Assembly: GCA_024235895.1 (NCBI GenBank)
Contig: JACKLM010000002.1
Span: 124,001 to 188,000 of the forward strand
Source: Burkholderiaceae bacterium
GTDB lineage: Bacteria; Pseudomonadota; Gammaproteobacteria; Burkholderiales; Burkholderiaceae_C
DNA length: 64,000 bases
Reading direction: 5' to 3'
Position numbers and translations under genes: made by a program
The notes under the pieces: model-generated
The model's database searches: none
What the model was told of the DNA's origin: nothing
The model's input: the letters and a program-made list of their open reading frames with translations, nothing else
Shown: positions 33,149-40,278 of the stretch, piece by piece
How positions within the stretch are numbered: position 1 is the first letter of the stretch
Layout of the letters: every line of letters starts with the position of its first letter

Positions 33149-34066
33149 TCAGAAGTTGTGCCGGATCCCGATGTCGTAGCCGGTGTCCTCGCGCCCCGCG
33201 GCCACCGGATCGACGTTGACGAGGTCGGCGTAGATCGTCGTGCGCTTGGACAGCGGGTAGTGGTAGCCGAGCCCGTATTGCTTGTAGTCGTCGGCCACGC
33301 CCTCGTTCTCGCGCTGGCCGTAGCTGGCGCGCAACTGGCCGCCGGCGAGCTTGGCCGTCAGCGCGACCAGCCAGGCGTCGACATCGCGCCCGCTCTTGTC
33401 CGACCCGGTCCCGTACAGCGCCGAGACCCTGACCGCGCCCATGTCGTAGCGCGCCATCACGCTGGTCCAGTCGTCGTCGGCGTCGCCCGGGTCGGCGTGG
33501 CCGACGGCGGCGTACAGCGGCCCGGCCTGGTAGGCCAGCGCGAAGCTCATTGGGCGATCGTCCATGCCGTCGCCCTCGGTCACCTGGGCGCCGATCGTGA
33601 CGCCGCCGAACTTGCCGCGGTAGGTCAACGCGTTGCTGTAGCGGCTGGTGTCGATGTTGCCGTCGTAGATGTTGCCGTTGCCGGCGACGGTATCGCCGGC
33701 CCAGGGGTCGGCGGCCTCGTTGACCATCTTGTTGGCCGGGCTGTCGTCGCGGCCCAGGGTCACGGTGCCGAAGCCGCCGCTCAAGCCGACGACCGACTTG
33801 CCGCCCCAGAACGGGCTGCCGGCGCTGCCGGTGTCGGCGTCGAAGCGGTGCTCGATCCCGAAGACGGCCTTCAGACCGCCCCCCAGGTCTTCGGTCCCGC
33901 GCAGGCCGAAGCGGCTGCCGGAGCCGTTGCGCAGCTCGAGGTTGTCGGGCTGGCCCGCGCGTTGCGCGATCGAGAGGTCGACACGGCCGTAGACCGTGAC
34001 CTGCTGGGCGGCGGCGGTGCCGGTCAGCGCCGCGAGCGCGGCGAAGGTGATGAGCGTCTTCTTCAT
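33149..34066 (-). CDS. Betaproteobacterial general porin
   Basis: A 305-residue outer membrane porin of the Gram-negative porin (Porin_4) family. A clean signal peptide MKKTLITFAALAALTGTAAAQ is followed by QVTVYGRVDLSIAQRAG, the usual first strand, SGSRFGLRGTEDLGGGLKAVFGIEHRFD, and a 16-strand barrel ending in Phe (GIRHNF). Forms a trimeric channel for small solutes. It is bracketed by the two copies of the palindrome at 33091 and 34262. Start ATG 34066; an upstream in-frame extension has no leader character. Confidence 0.93.
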   Translation of the reverse strand: MKKTLITFAALAALTGTAAAQQVTVYGRVDLSIAQRAGQPDNLELRNGSGSRFGLRGTEDLGGGLKAVFGIEHRFDADTGSAGSPFWGGKSVVGLSGGFGTVTLGRDDSPANKMVNEAADPWAGDTVAGNGNIYDGNIDTSRYSNALTYRGKFGGVTIGAQVTEGDGMDDRPMSFALAYQAGPLYAAVGHADPGDADDDWTSVMARYDMGAVRVSALYGTGSDKSGRDVDAWLVALTAKLAGGQLRASYGQRENEGVADDYKQYGLGYHYPLSKRTTIYADLVNVDPVAAGREDTGYDIGIRHNF

Positions 34067-34261
34067 GACGAGGGTCCTCGATGGGGGAAGGGCAGCGCGG
34101 CAGCGAGACGGCCACAGCGCCGATGGCGAACGCGGCCGACCATGCCAGCCGCGACGCCCGCCTTCCACCTCGGACTGTCATGACCCATCGCCGCGCCGGT
34201 GTGTCATCGCGGCGTCGCGCCGATCGACTAGGCGCAGCGGGGTCCGCGCAGCGGCGCGGCG

Positions 34262-34316
34262 CCCTGGGGTCAGGTCCCCGATTCCACGATGTGGAATCGG
34301 GGACCTGACCCCAGGG
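34262..34316. repeat. Long palindromic element, copy 2
   Basis: A 55-bp stem-loop with 26-bp perfect arms around GAT; the inner 22 bases are those of the copy at 33091. It lies 11 bp past the stop codon of the cytochrome b gene and so may end that transcript. The porin gene with its promoter region lies between the two copies. Confidence 0.8.
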
Positions 34317-34326
34317 AAGAGGACGA

Positions 34327-35025
34327 TCAGCCGCGCCGCGCGCCGGCGCCCGGCTCGGGCTCGACTTCGTCCCAGCCGGTAATCATCGCCTTGATGTGCG
34401 CGAACACCGTGTGCCCGGTCGTCGTCAGGTAGACGTGGGCGACGACGAAGGTCAGCATCATGAAGGCGCCCGCCGTGTGCGCCCACGCGACCCACTCCAG
34501 CGTCAGCCAGCGGTCGATGCCGACCGCGCCCCAGTAGGGGCGGAAGAGGTAGAGCAGCCCCGACCCCCACAGCAGTGGCGAGATCATGACCAGCAGTGCC
34601 AGGTAGGCCAGCCGCTGCAGCGGGTTGTGCTTGCGCAGCACCGTCTTGCGGTAGGGATGCGGCGCGTCGTGGAACATGCCCCAGGCGTAGTAGCGCGCCA
34701 TCGCGACGACCTTGCGCGTGGTCGGGATGTACTGCCGCCACTCGCCGGTCGTCAGGTGCCAGAACAGCGCGAACACCCACAGCGCCATCAGCGCCCAGGC
34801 GGCGCTGGTGTGCAGCGCGACCGCGCGCCCGAAGCCCAGCAGCGACCAGCTCCCGTGAACCTCGAAGCCGGTGGCCAGCAGGGTCAGGATCAGCAGCGCC
34901 TGCGTCCAGTGCCAGAAGCGCTCGAAGCGCTTGAAGATGTAGATCCGCTCGTGGCCGTGCGCGGCGGCGCCAGCCTGGCCCGCTTCACCGCCCTGCACGG
35001 CCGCGCTTGCGCCCCGGTCAGCCAT
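34327..35025 (-). CDS. Membrane cytochrome b (FdhI/PhsC-like) partner of the octaheme cytochrome
   Basis: A 232-residue di-heme cytochrome b of the formate dehydrogenase gamma/thiosulfate reductase type. Four to five helices hold likely heme histidines: ERFWHWTQALLILTLLATGFEVHG, ALHTSAAWALMALWVFALFWHL, AHTAGAFMMLTFVVAHVYL. It would oxidise quinol and pass electrons to the periplasmic multiheme cytochrome, whose gene overlaps by 8 bp. The pair looks like a two-subunit respiratory complex. A palindrome follows the stop. Confidence 0.87.
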   Translation of the reverse strand: MADRGASAAVQGGEAGQAGAAAHGHERIYIFKRFERFWHWTQALLILTLLATGFEVHGSWSLLGFGRAVALHTSAAWALMALWVFALFWHLTTGEWRQYIPTTRKVVAMARYYAWGMFHDAPHPYRKTVLRKHNPLQRLAYLALLVMISPLLWGSGLLYLFRPYWGAVGIDRWLTLEWVAWAHTAGAFMMLTFVVAHVYLTTTGHTVFAHIKAMITGWDEVEPEPGAGARRG

Positions 35026-36745
35026 GCCGCCCCCCCTTGCCGAGCGCGGCCCGGGCCGCCCGCACCGCGCCGTGCAGCATCACCCCGGCCAGCGTCGCGA
35101 TCACCGCCAGCCAGCCGAGACGGTCGATCCAGGGCTGCGCGTCGCGCCCCGGCACGTAGACGCCGGCGAGCTGCGCCAGCCGACCCTGGTCGGCATGGCA
35201 TTCGTTGCAGCGCACCGCCTGCGACGCCGGGGCCACCATGTGCGTGATCGGCCACAGCATCTCGGTGCGCACGAAGCCGTACTCGCCGCTGAAGGGCCTG
35301 CCGGTGGCCTCGGCGCCGGCACGCAGCGCCTTGGGCCAGTCGAAGTTGAACCAGAACGCGGTGTCGTCGGGCACCGCGGTGTGCGGCACCAGCAGCTGCC
35401 GGTGCACCTTGTCGTAGGGCTGCTGGCCGCTGAAGCGCTTGACCGGCCAGATGCGCGACCCTGCGTCGCCCGGCGTGCCGTGGAAGCGGTTGATGCGCAC
35501 CATGTCCGACGGGTCGATCGTGTCGGTCTGCAGCGTGTAGCTGACGGTGCCGTCGAACCAGACGTAGTCGGGGACGACGTTCTCGCCCAGCGCGAAGTCG
35601 CCCTTCTTGCTGTCGTAGATCACGTGGCCGTGCTCGTCCTTCTTCTGGAACGGCTTGCCCTCGGGGCCCAGCCTGCCGGCGGTCGACCAGTCCCAGCCCA
35701 TCTTGGTCGGCACCCCGCCGCGCGCGAACGCCGGCACGTGGCAGGCCTGGCACGCGAGCACGTCGGTGTGGTTGTTCAGCCGCTGCACCGCCAGCAGCGA
35801 CTCGTCGTGCGGCTTGTGGCCGTGGCAGGACTGGCAGGTCGCGGCGCTGCGGCCGTCGTCGGCGCCGCGCAGCGCCGGGCCGTGCGCATCGACCGCGGTG
35901 ACCTGCACCCGGCTGCCAGCGATGCGGTGGCCGTCGGCCTCGTGGCAGGTCGAGCAGCCGAAACCGGCGCCGCCGCGCGACTTGGGCGCCATGTGGACGT
36001 CCAGGTCGCGGTCGGCGCGGGTCAGCGAGCTGTCGAGGTCGCCGTGCTTGACGCCATCGCCGCCGCCACCGTAGAAGTGGCAGGCGCCGCACTGCGCCAC
36101 GCCGGTGCTGCCGACGGCCTGCTCGACCTTCGCCAGGTCGATCGGCTCGACGAACTTGCCCGACCCGGGCGGCAGCTCGGTGCGCACCGTCGGCACCTCG
36201 CCGGCCATGCCCGCGGGCTTGGCGTAGCCGCCCTGGTGGTGGCAGACGAGGCAGTCGACCTTGGACGGGTCCTGGAAGTCGAAGCTGGCGTCCTTCCAAC
36301 CGTAGCCGACGTGGCAGGACTGGCAGAAGGGCTCGTTGGACTGGTCGCCGATGCAGAAGCTGTTGAGCATCGTGCGCTTGCCCAGCCGCTGCCCGGTCTT
36401 CGGATGCACGTAGTCCCAGGTCCAGTGGCGCGTCGCCATGACCTGCTTGGCGGCCTCGGTGTGGCAGCCCAGGCAGGCGCGCGTGACCTCGGCGCCACTG
36501 GCGAAGGGACCCTTCAGGGCGTCGAACTTCGAGTGGTCGGCGGTCGTCGACTGGGCTGCGATCGCCGGCGGCGTGTGCAGCCCAGCCAGCACGGCGATGC
36601 CAGCCAGCGCCGTGCCGGCGAGCAGGCTGCGCGCCCGCGCCGCGGCCCGGGCCGCGAGCCCATGCCAAGCCGACCGCCCGCGACGATCACCGGCCCCGCC
36701 CCCGGACCCCATCCGACGCCAAGATTCCCCCATGGGTATGAACAT
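35018..36745 (-). CDS. Octaheme cytochrome c of the tetrathionate reductase (OTR) family
   Basis: A 575-residue protein with exactly eight CxxCH heme sites (CLGCH, CQSCH, CLVCH, CGACH, CSTCH, CQSCH, CQACH, CNECH). The region ACLGCHTEAAKQVMATRHWTW and FCIGDQSNEPFCQSCHVGYGWKD matches the Shewanella OTR family, whose members reduce tetrathionate, nitrite and hydroxylamine in vitro. A signal/anchor is near residues 38-62. A C-terminal membrane helix (LGWLAVIATLAGVMLHGAV) is an addition to soluble OTR. With the cytochrome b gene it likely forms a quinol-linked reductase; the substrate is unknown. Start uncertain: ATG 36745, 36733 or 36712; the nearest upstream Fnr box favours a later start. Confidence 0.88.
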   Translation of the reverse strand: MFIPMGESWRRMGSGGGAGDRRGRSAWHGLAARAAARARSLLAGTALAGIAVLAGLHTPPAIAAQSTTADHSKFDALKGPFASGAEVTRACLGCHTEAAKQVMATRHWTWDYVHPKTGQRLGKRTMLNSFCIGDQSNEPFCQSCHVGYGWKDASFDFQDPSKVDCLVCHHQGGYAKPAGMAGEVPTVRTELPPGSGKFVEPIDLAKVEQAVGSTGVAQCGACHFYGGGGDGVKHGDLDSSLTRADRDLDVHMAPKSRGGAGFGCSTCHEADGHRIAGSRVQVTAVDAHGPALRGADDGRSAATCQSCHGHKPHDESLLAVQRLNNHTDVLACQACHVPAFARGGVPTKMGWDWSTAGRLGPEGKPFQKKDEHGHVIYDSKKGDFALGENVVPDYVWFDGTVSYTLQTDTIDPSDMVRINRFHGTPGDAGSRIWPVKRFSGQQPYDKVHRQLLVPHTAVPDDTAFWFNFDWPKALRAGAEATGRPFSGEYGFVRTEMLWPITHMVAPASQAVRCNECHADQGRLAQLAGVYVPGRDAQPWIDRLGWLAVIATLAGVMLHGAVRAARAALGKGGRHG

Positions 36746-36768
36746 GCCCGAGCCTCGCCGGCGTGGTC

Positions 36769-36838
36769 TTGCGCTGGATCAAGCAGGCTGCGGCGTCGCC
36801 GCGACGCGACGCCGCCACGGGGCTTTGCGCTGGATCAA
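36769..36838 (-). promoter_or_regulatory. Two identical Fnr-like boxes before the octaheme cytochrome
   Basis: TTGCGCTGGATCAA occurs at 36769-36782 and again at 36825-36838, 56 bp apart start to start. Read on the minus strand it is TTGATCCAGCGCAA, an Fnr-like dyad with one perfect half, close to the boxes at 11231 and 13356. Anaerobic control of the octaheme cytochrome genes is inferred. Confidence 0.6.
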
Positions 36839-36874
36839 CGAATGGCCTCCGGGGCGGCCGACCCGGATTGAACG

Positions 36875-36922
36875 ACCCCACATCTAGTGTTTAGCCTTGC
36901 GTCCGAACACTACATCTAGCGT
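36875..36922 (+). promoter_or_regulatory. Tandem NrdR boxes upstream of nrdD
   Basis: ACCCCACATCTAGTGT (36875-36890) and ACACTACATCTAGCGT (36907-36922) match the NrdR consensus ACACTATATCTAGTGT at 13 and 14 of 16 positions. Their starts are 32 bp apart, three helical turns, the spacing typical of NrdR pairs. The second ends 18 bp before the nrdD start codon. The dATP-sensing repressor NrdR should therefore control the operon. Confidence 0.82.
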
Positions 36923-36940
36923 CCCCGACCCGGAGCCCGC

Positions 36941-38980
36941 ATGCCCGCCTCCCCCGCCCTGCCCAGCCACGTCATCAAGCGCGACGGCGGCGTCAAGCCC
37001 TTCGACGCCGCCAAGATCGCCAGCGCGATCGCGCGCGCCGGCATCGCCAGCGGCGAGTTCGGCGCCGACGAGGCCGAGCGGCTGACGGCGCAGGGCGTGC
37101 TGCCGAGGCTGGCCGCGCTCGGCGCGCAGGACGGCATCACGCCGGCGATCGAGCAGATCCAGGACATGGTCGAGGCGACGCTGTTCGACGCCGGCTGGCG
37201 GCGCACGCTGCGCGCCTACACCGTCTACCGCGACCAGCACCGCAAGCTGCGCGACGCGCGCAAGACGCTGGTCGACGTCGAGGCGGCGATGGACGAGTAC
37301 CTGCACCAGCGCGACTGGCGCATCCACGCCAACGCCAACCAGGGCTGGAGCCTGGGCGGGCTGATCCTCAACGTCTCGGGCAAGGTGGTCGCCAACTACT
37401 GGCTGGACCATGTCTACCCGCCCGAGGTCGGCCGCGCGCACCGCGAGGCCGACATCCACATCCACGACCTCGACATGCTCAGCGGCTACTGCGCCGGCTG
37501 GAGCCTGCGCACGCTGCTGTACGAAGGCCTGAACGGCGTGCCCGGCAAGGTCGAGGCCGGGCCGCCGAAGCACCTGAGCAGCGCAGTCGGCCAGATCGTC
37601 AACTTCCTCGGCACGCTGCAAAACGAATGGGCCGGCGCGCAGGCCTTCAGCAGCTTCGACACCTACCTCGCACCCTTCGTCCGCAAGGATGCGATGAGCT
37701 ACGACCAGGTGCGCCAGTGCATCCAGGAGCTGGTCTACAACCTCAACGTGCCGTCGCGCTGGGGCACGCAGACGCCGTTCACCAACCTGACCTTCGACTG
37801 GACCTGCCCCGAGGACCTGCGCACGCAGGTGCCGGTGATCGGCGGGCGCGAGATGCCGTTCAGCTACGGCGAGCTGCAGGGCGAGATGGACATGATCAAC
37901 CGCGCCTACATCGAGGTGATGTCGGCCGGCGACGCCAAGGGGCGCGCGTTCACCTTCCCGATCCCGACCTACAACATCACGCGCGACTTCGACTGGGACA
38001 GCCCGAACGCGCAGCGCCTGTTCGAGATGACGGCGCGCTACGGGCTGCCGTACTTCCAGAACTTCCTCAACTCCGATCTGGAGCCGCACATGGTGCGCAG
38101 CATGTGCTGCCGGCTGCAGCTCGACCTGCGCGAGCTGCTCAAGCGCGGCAACGGCCTGTTCGGCTCGGCCGAGCAGACCGGCTCGCTGGGCGTCGTCACC
38201 GTCAACTGCGCGCGCCTGGGGCATGTGTTCGCCGGCGACGAGGCGGGGCTGATCGCGCGCCTGGACGAGCTGCTGGCGCTCGGCCGCACCAGCCTCGAGA
38301 TCAAGCGCAAGGTCATCCAGCGGCTGATCGACCAGGGCCTGTTCCCCTACACCAAGCGCTACCTCGGCACGCTGCGCAACCACTTCTCGACGCTGGGCGT
38401 GAACGGCATCAACGAGATGATCCGCAACTTCACGCGCGACGCCGAGGACATCACGACACCCGCGGGCCACGCGCTGGCCGAGCGGCTGCTCGACCATGTG
38501 CGCGCGCGCATGGTGCAGTTCCAGGAGGAAACCGGCCACCTCTACAACCTCGAGGCGACCCCGGCCGAGGGCACGACCTACCGCTTCGCGAAGGAAGACC
38601 GCAAGCGCTTCCCCGCGATCCTGCAGGCCGGCACCGCCGAGCAGCCCTACTACACCAACAGCTCGCAGCTTCCGGTGGGCTTCACCGACGACCCGTTCGA
38701 GGCACTCGAGCGGCAGGAGAGCCTGCAGCGCAAGTACACCGGCGGCACCGTGCTGCACCTGTACATGAGCGAGCCGCTGTCCAGCGCCGCCGCCTGCCGC
38801 GAGCTGGTCCGCCGTGCGCTGTCGCGCTTCCGGCTGCCCTACATCACGGTCACGCCGACCTTCTCGATCTGCCCGACGCACGGCTACCTCGGCGGGCAGC
38901 ACGAGTTCTGCCCCAAGTGCGACGCCGAGCGTCTGGCCGCCAAGCGCGCGCGGCTGGCCGAGGCGGCGCCGCCGGCCTGA
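36941..38980 (+). CDS. nrdD: Anaerobic class III ribonucleotide reductase, catalytic chain without glycyl-radical domain
   Basis: A 679-residue enzyme that reduces ribonucleoside triphosphates to dNTPs without oxygen. An N-terminal ATP cone (about 10-95, HVIKRDGGVKPFDAAKIASAIARAG) is followed by the ten-stranded barrel with active-site Cys in MCCRLQLDLRELLKRGNGLFGS and VTVNCARLGHVFAG. The zinc-type motif CPTHGYLGGQHEFCPKC closes the protein, which then stops at PPA. The usual C-terminal glycyl-radical loop is missing here and is encoded by the next gene. Preceded by two NrdR boxes. Complete and in frame, so this is a split, not a frameshift remnant. Confidence 0.95.
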   Translation: MPASPALPSHVIKRDGGVKPFDAAKIASAIARAGIASGEFGADEAERLTAQGVLPRLAALGAQDGITPAIEQIQDMVEATLFDAGWRRTLRAYTVYRDQHRKLRDARKTLVDVEAAMDEYLHQRDWRIHANANQGWSLGGLILNVSGKVVANYWLDHVYPPEVGRAHREADIHIHDLDMLSGYCAGWSLRTLLYEGLNGVPGKVEAGPPKHLSSAVGQIVNFLGTLQNEWAGAQAFSSFDTYLAPFVRKDAMSYDQVRQCIQELVYNLNVPSRWGTQTPFTNLTFDWTCPEDLRTQVPVIGGREMPFSYGELQGEMDMINRAYIEVMSAGDAKGRAFTFPIPTYNITRDFDWDSPNAQRLFEMTARYGLPYFQNFLNSDLEPHMVRSMCCRLQLDLRELLKRGNGLFGSAEQTGSLGVVTVNCARLGHVFAGDEAGLIARLDELLALGRTSLEIKRKVIQRLIDQGLFPYTKRYLGTLRNHFSTLGVNGINEMIRNFTRDAEDITTPAGHALAERLLDHVRARMVQFQEETGHLYNLEATPAEGTTYRFAKEDRKRFPAILQAGTAEQPYYTNSSQLPVGFTDDPFEALERQESLQRKYTGGTVLHLYMSEPLSSAAACRELVRRALSRFRLPYITVTPTFSICPTHGYLGGQHEFCPKCDAERLAAKRARLAEAAPPA

Positions 38981-39039
38981 GCCGGGCGCGTCGCGGCCGC
39001 CACCGGCGCGCCCTCACCGACCACGAAGGAGGCGTCGCG

Positions 39040-39279
39040 ATGAGCATCTTCCCGTTCTTCCACCACCAACCCCAAGGACAGACTCCGATGAGCCCAACCA
39101 CCCTCGACGCCCGCCCCGCCGAGTCCGCCGTCACCCTCGCCGACGACGAGCGCCAGCGCTGCGAGGTCTGGACCCGCGTGATGGGCTACCACCGCCCGGT
39201 GGCGTCGTTCAACACCGGCAAGAAGGGCGAGTTCGCCGAGCGCGTGTACTTCGAGGAGCGCCGCGCGCTGCCGGCGTGA
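39040..39279 (+). CDS. Separate glycyl-radical domain of the anaerobic ribonucleotide reductase
   Basis: A 79-residue protein that holds what is normally the C-terminal end of NrdD: RCEVWTRVMGYHRPVASFNTGKKGEFAERVYFEE, with the radical Gly predicted as Gly49 in VMGYHRP. It has its own strong ribosome site (AAGGAGG, 39026-39032) and starts 59 bp after the nrdD stop, so it is made independently and probably docks on NrdD, much as YfiD replaces the radical domain of pyruvate formate-lyase. A second ATG at 39088, also with a purine-rich upstream stretch, would give 63 residues that still include the whole domain. Its stop overlaps the nrdG start. Confidence 0.88.
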   Translation: MSIFPFFHHQPQGQTPMSPTTLDARPAESAVTLADDERQRCEVWTRVMGYHRPVASFNTGKKGEFAERVYFEERRALPA

Positions 39280-40136
39280 GCGTCGACGCCGCCGACACCC
39301 CCGCGATCACGGCCGAGGCGGCGCAGGACCGGGCCGCGCCGGCCAGCCCCGCACCGCGCCACGAGCTGGCTGCGGTCGACCCGGCCACGGCGCCGACGAG
39401 CCCGGCTGCCCCGGCATCGGCAGCCGCCGAAGCGCTCGTCGTCGGCGGGCTGCAGCCGTTCACGACGATCGACTACCCCGGCGCGCTGGCGGCGGTCGTC
39501 TTCGTCCAGGGCTGCCCCTGGCGCTGCGGCTACTGCCACAACCCGCAGCTGCAGCCGCGCGTCAAGCCAGCCGAGGCCGCCGGCCCGGGCTGGGCCGCGC
39601 TGCGCCCCTGGCTCGCACGCCGCGTCGGGCTGATCGACGCCGTCGTCTTCAGCGGCGGCGAGCCGACGCTGGACCCGGCGCTGCCGGCGGCGATGGCCGA
39701 GGTGCGCGCGATCGGCCTCAAGGTCGGCCTGCACAGCGCCGGCATCTACCCGCAGCGGCTGGCCGCGGCGCTGCCGCTGGCCGACTGGGTCGGGCTGGAC
39801 CTGAAGGCGCCGCCGGCCGACGACACCGCGCACGACCGCGTCACCGGCGTGCGCGGCAGCGCCGCCGCGCTGCGCCGCAGCCTGGCGCTGCTGGCCGCCA
39901 GCGGCGTCGCGCACGAATGCCGCAGCACCATCCACCCGGCGCTGCACGACGACGCCGCCCTGCTCGCGATGGCCGACGCGCTGGCCGCGGCCGGCGTCGC
40001 CGACTGGGCGCTGCAGATCTGCCGGCCGCCCAAGGGCAGCACGCTGGCGCCGGTCGGCGCCGGCTGGCCGGCCGCCGGCCTGGTCGAGCGGCTGCGAGCG
40101 CGCTGTGCCCGCCTGATCCTGCGAGACCCCGCCTGA
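39276..40136 (+). CDS. nrdG: Anaerobic ribonucleotide reductase activating protein (radical SAM)
   Basis: A 286-residue radical SAM activase that generates the glycyl radical. The CPWRCGYCHN motif (Cys80, Cys84, Cys87) binds the 4Fe-4S cluster, GGEPTLDPALP follows as the SAM-binding segment, and QPFTTIDYPGALAAVVFVQGC matches the family. The first 55 residues are Ala/Pro-rich with no counterpart in short NrdG proteins; the true start could be internal. GTG 39276 overlaps the stop of the glycyl-radical gene, so coupling is likely and supports this start. Confidence 0.9.
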   Translation: MSVDAADTPAITAEAAQDRAAPASPAPRHELAAVDPATAPTSPAAPASAAAEALVVGGLQPFTTIDYPGALAAVVFVQGCPWRCGYCHNPQLQPRVKPAEAAGPGWAALRPWLARRVGLIDAVVFSGGEPTLDPALPAAMAEVRAIGLKVGLHSAGIYPQRLAAALPLADWVGLDLKAPPADDTAHDRVTGVRGSAAALRRSLALLAASGVAHECRSTIHPALHDDAALLAMADALAAAGVADWALQICRPPKGSTLAPVGAGWPAAGLVERLRARCARLILRDPA

Positions 40137-40192
40137 GCCCTGCGAAGGGGCCTCATGCCGTGCAGGCCCGTTGACGAGTTCCTGGGCAGTAC

Positions 40193-40234
40193 TTGATGTA
40201 ATCTAAATACGAGCGGCTTGTATTTGCATACACT
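40193..40234 (+). promoter_or_regulatory. Fnr/Dnr-like promoter of the TonB receptor-ABC operon
   Basis: TTGATGTAATCTAA (40193-40206) is one base from a TTGATN4ATCAA dyad. A -10-like TACACT (40229-40234), in an extended TGCATACACT context, is 32 bases from its centre, the class II Fnr geometry. The whole patch 40193-40240 is AT-rich against the flanks, marking a promoter. Confidence 0.55.
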
Positions 40235-40278
40235 CCATGAGATCGACCGCTGAGGCGGTCCTGATCCGAGGAGTCCCG

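Noticed and set aside
36941..39279. A frameshift or sequencing error explaining the split nrdD
   Set aside because: The small gene has its own strong ribosome site and a 16-38 residue leader absent from NrdD, so a real split is more likely; kept as a refuting test.
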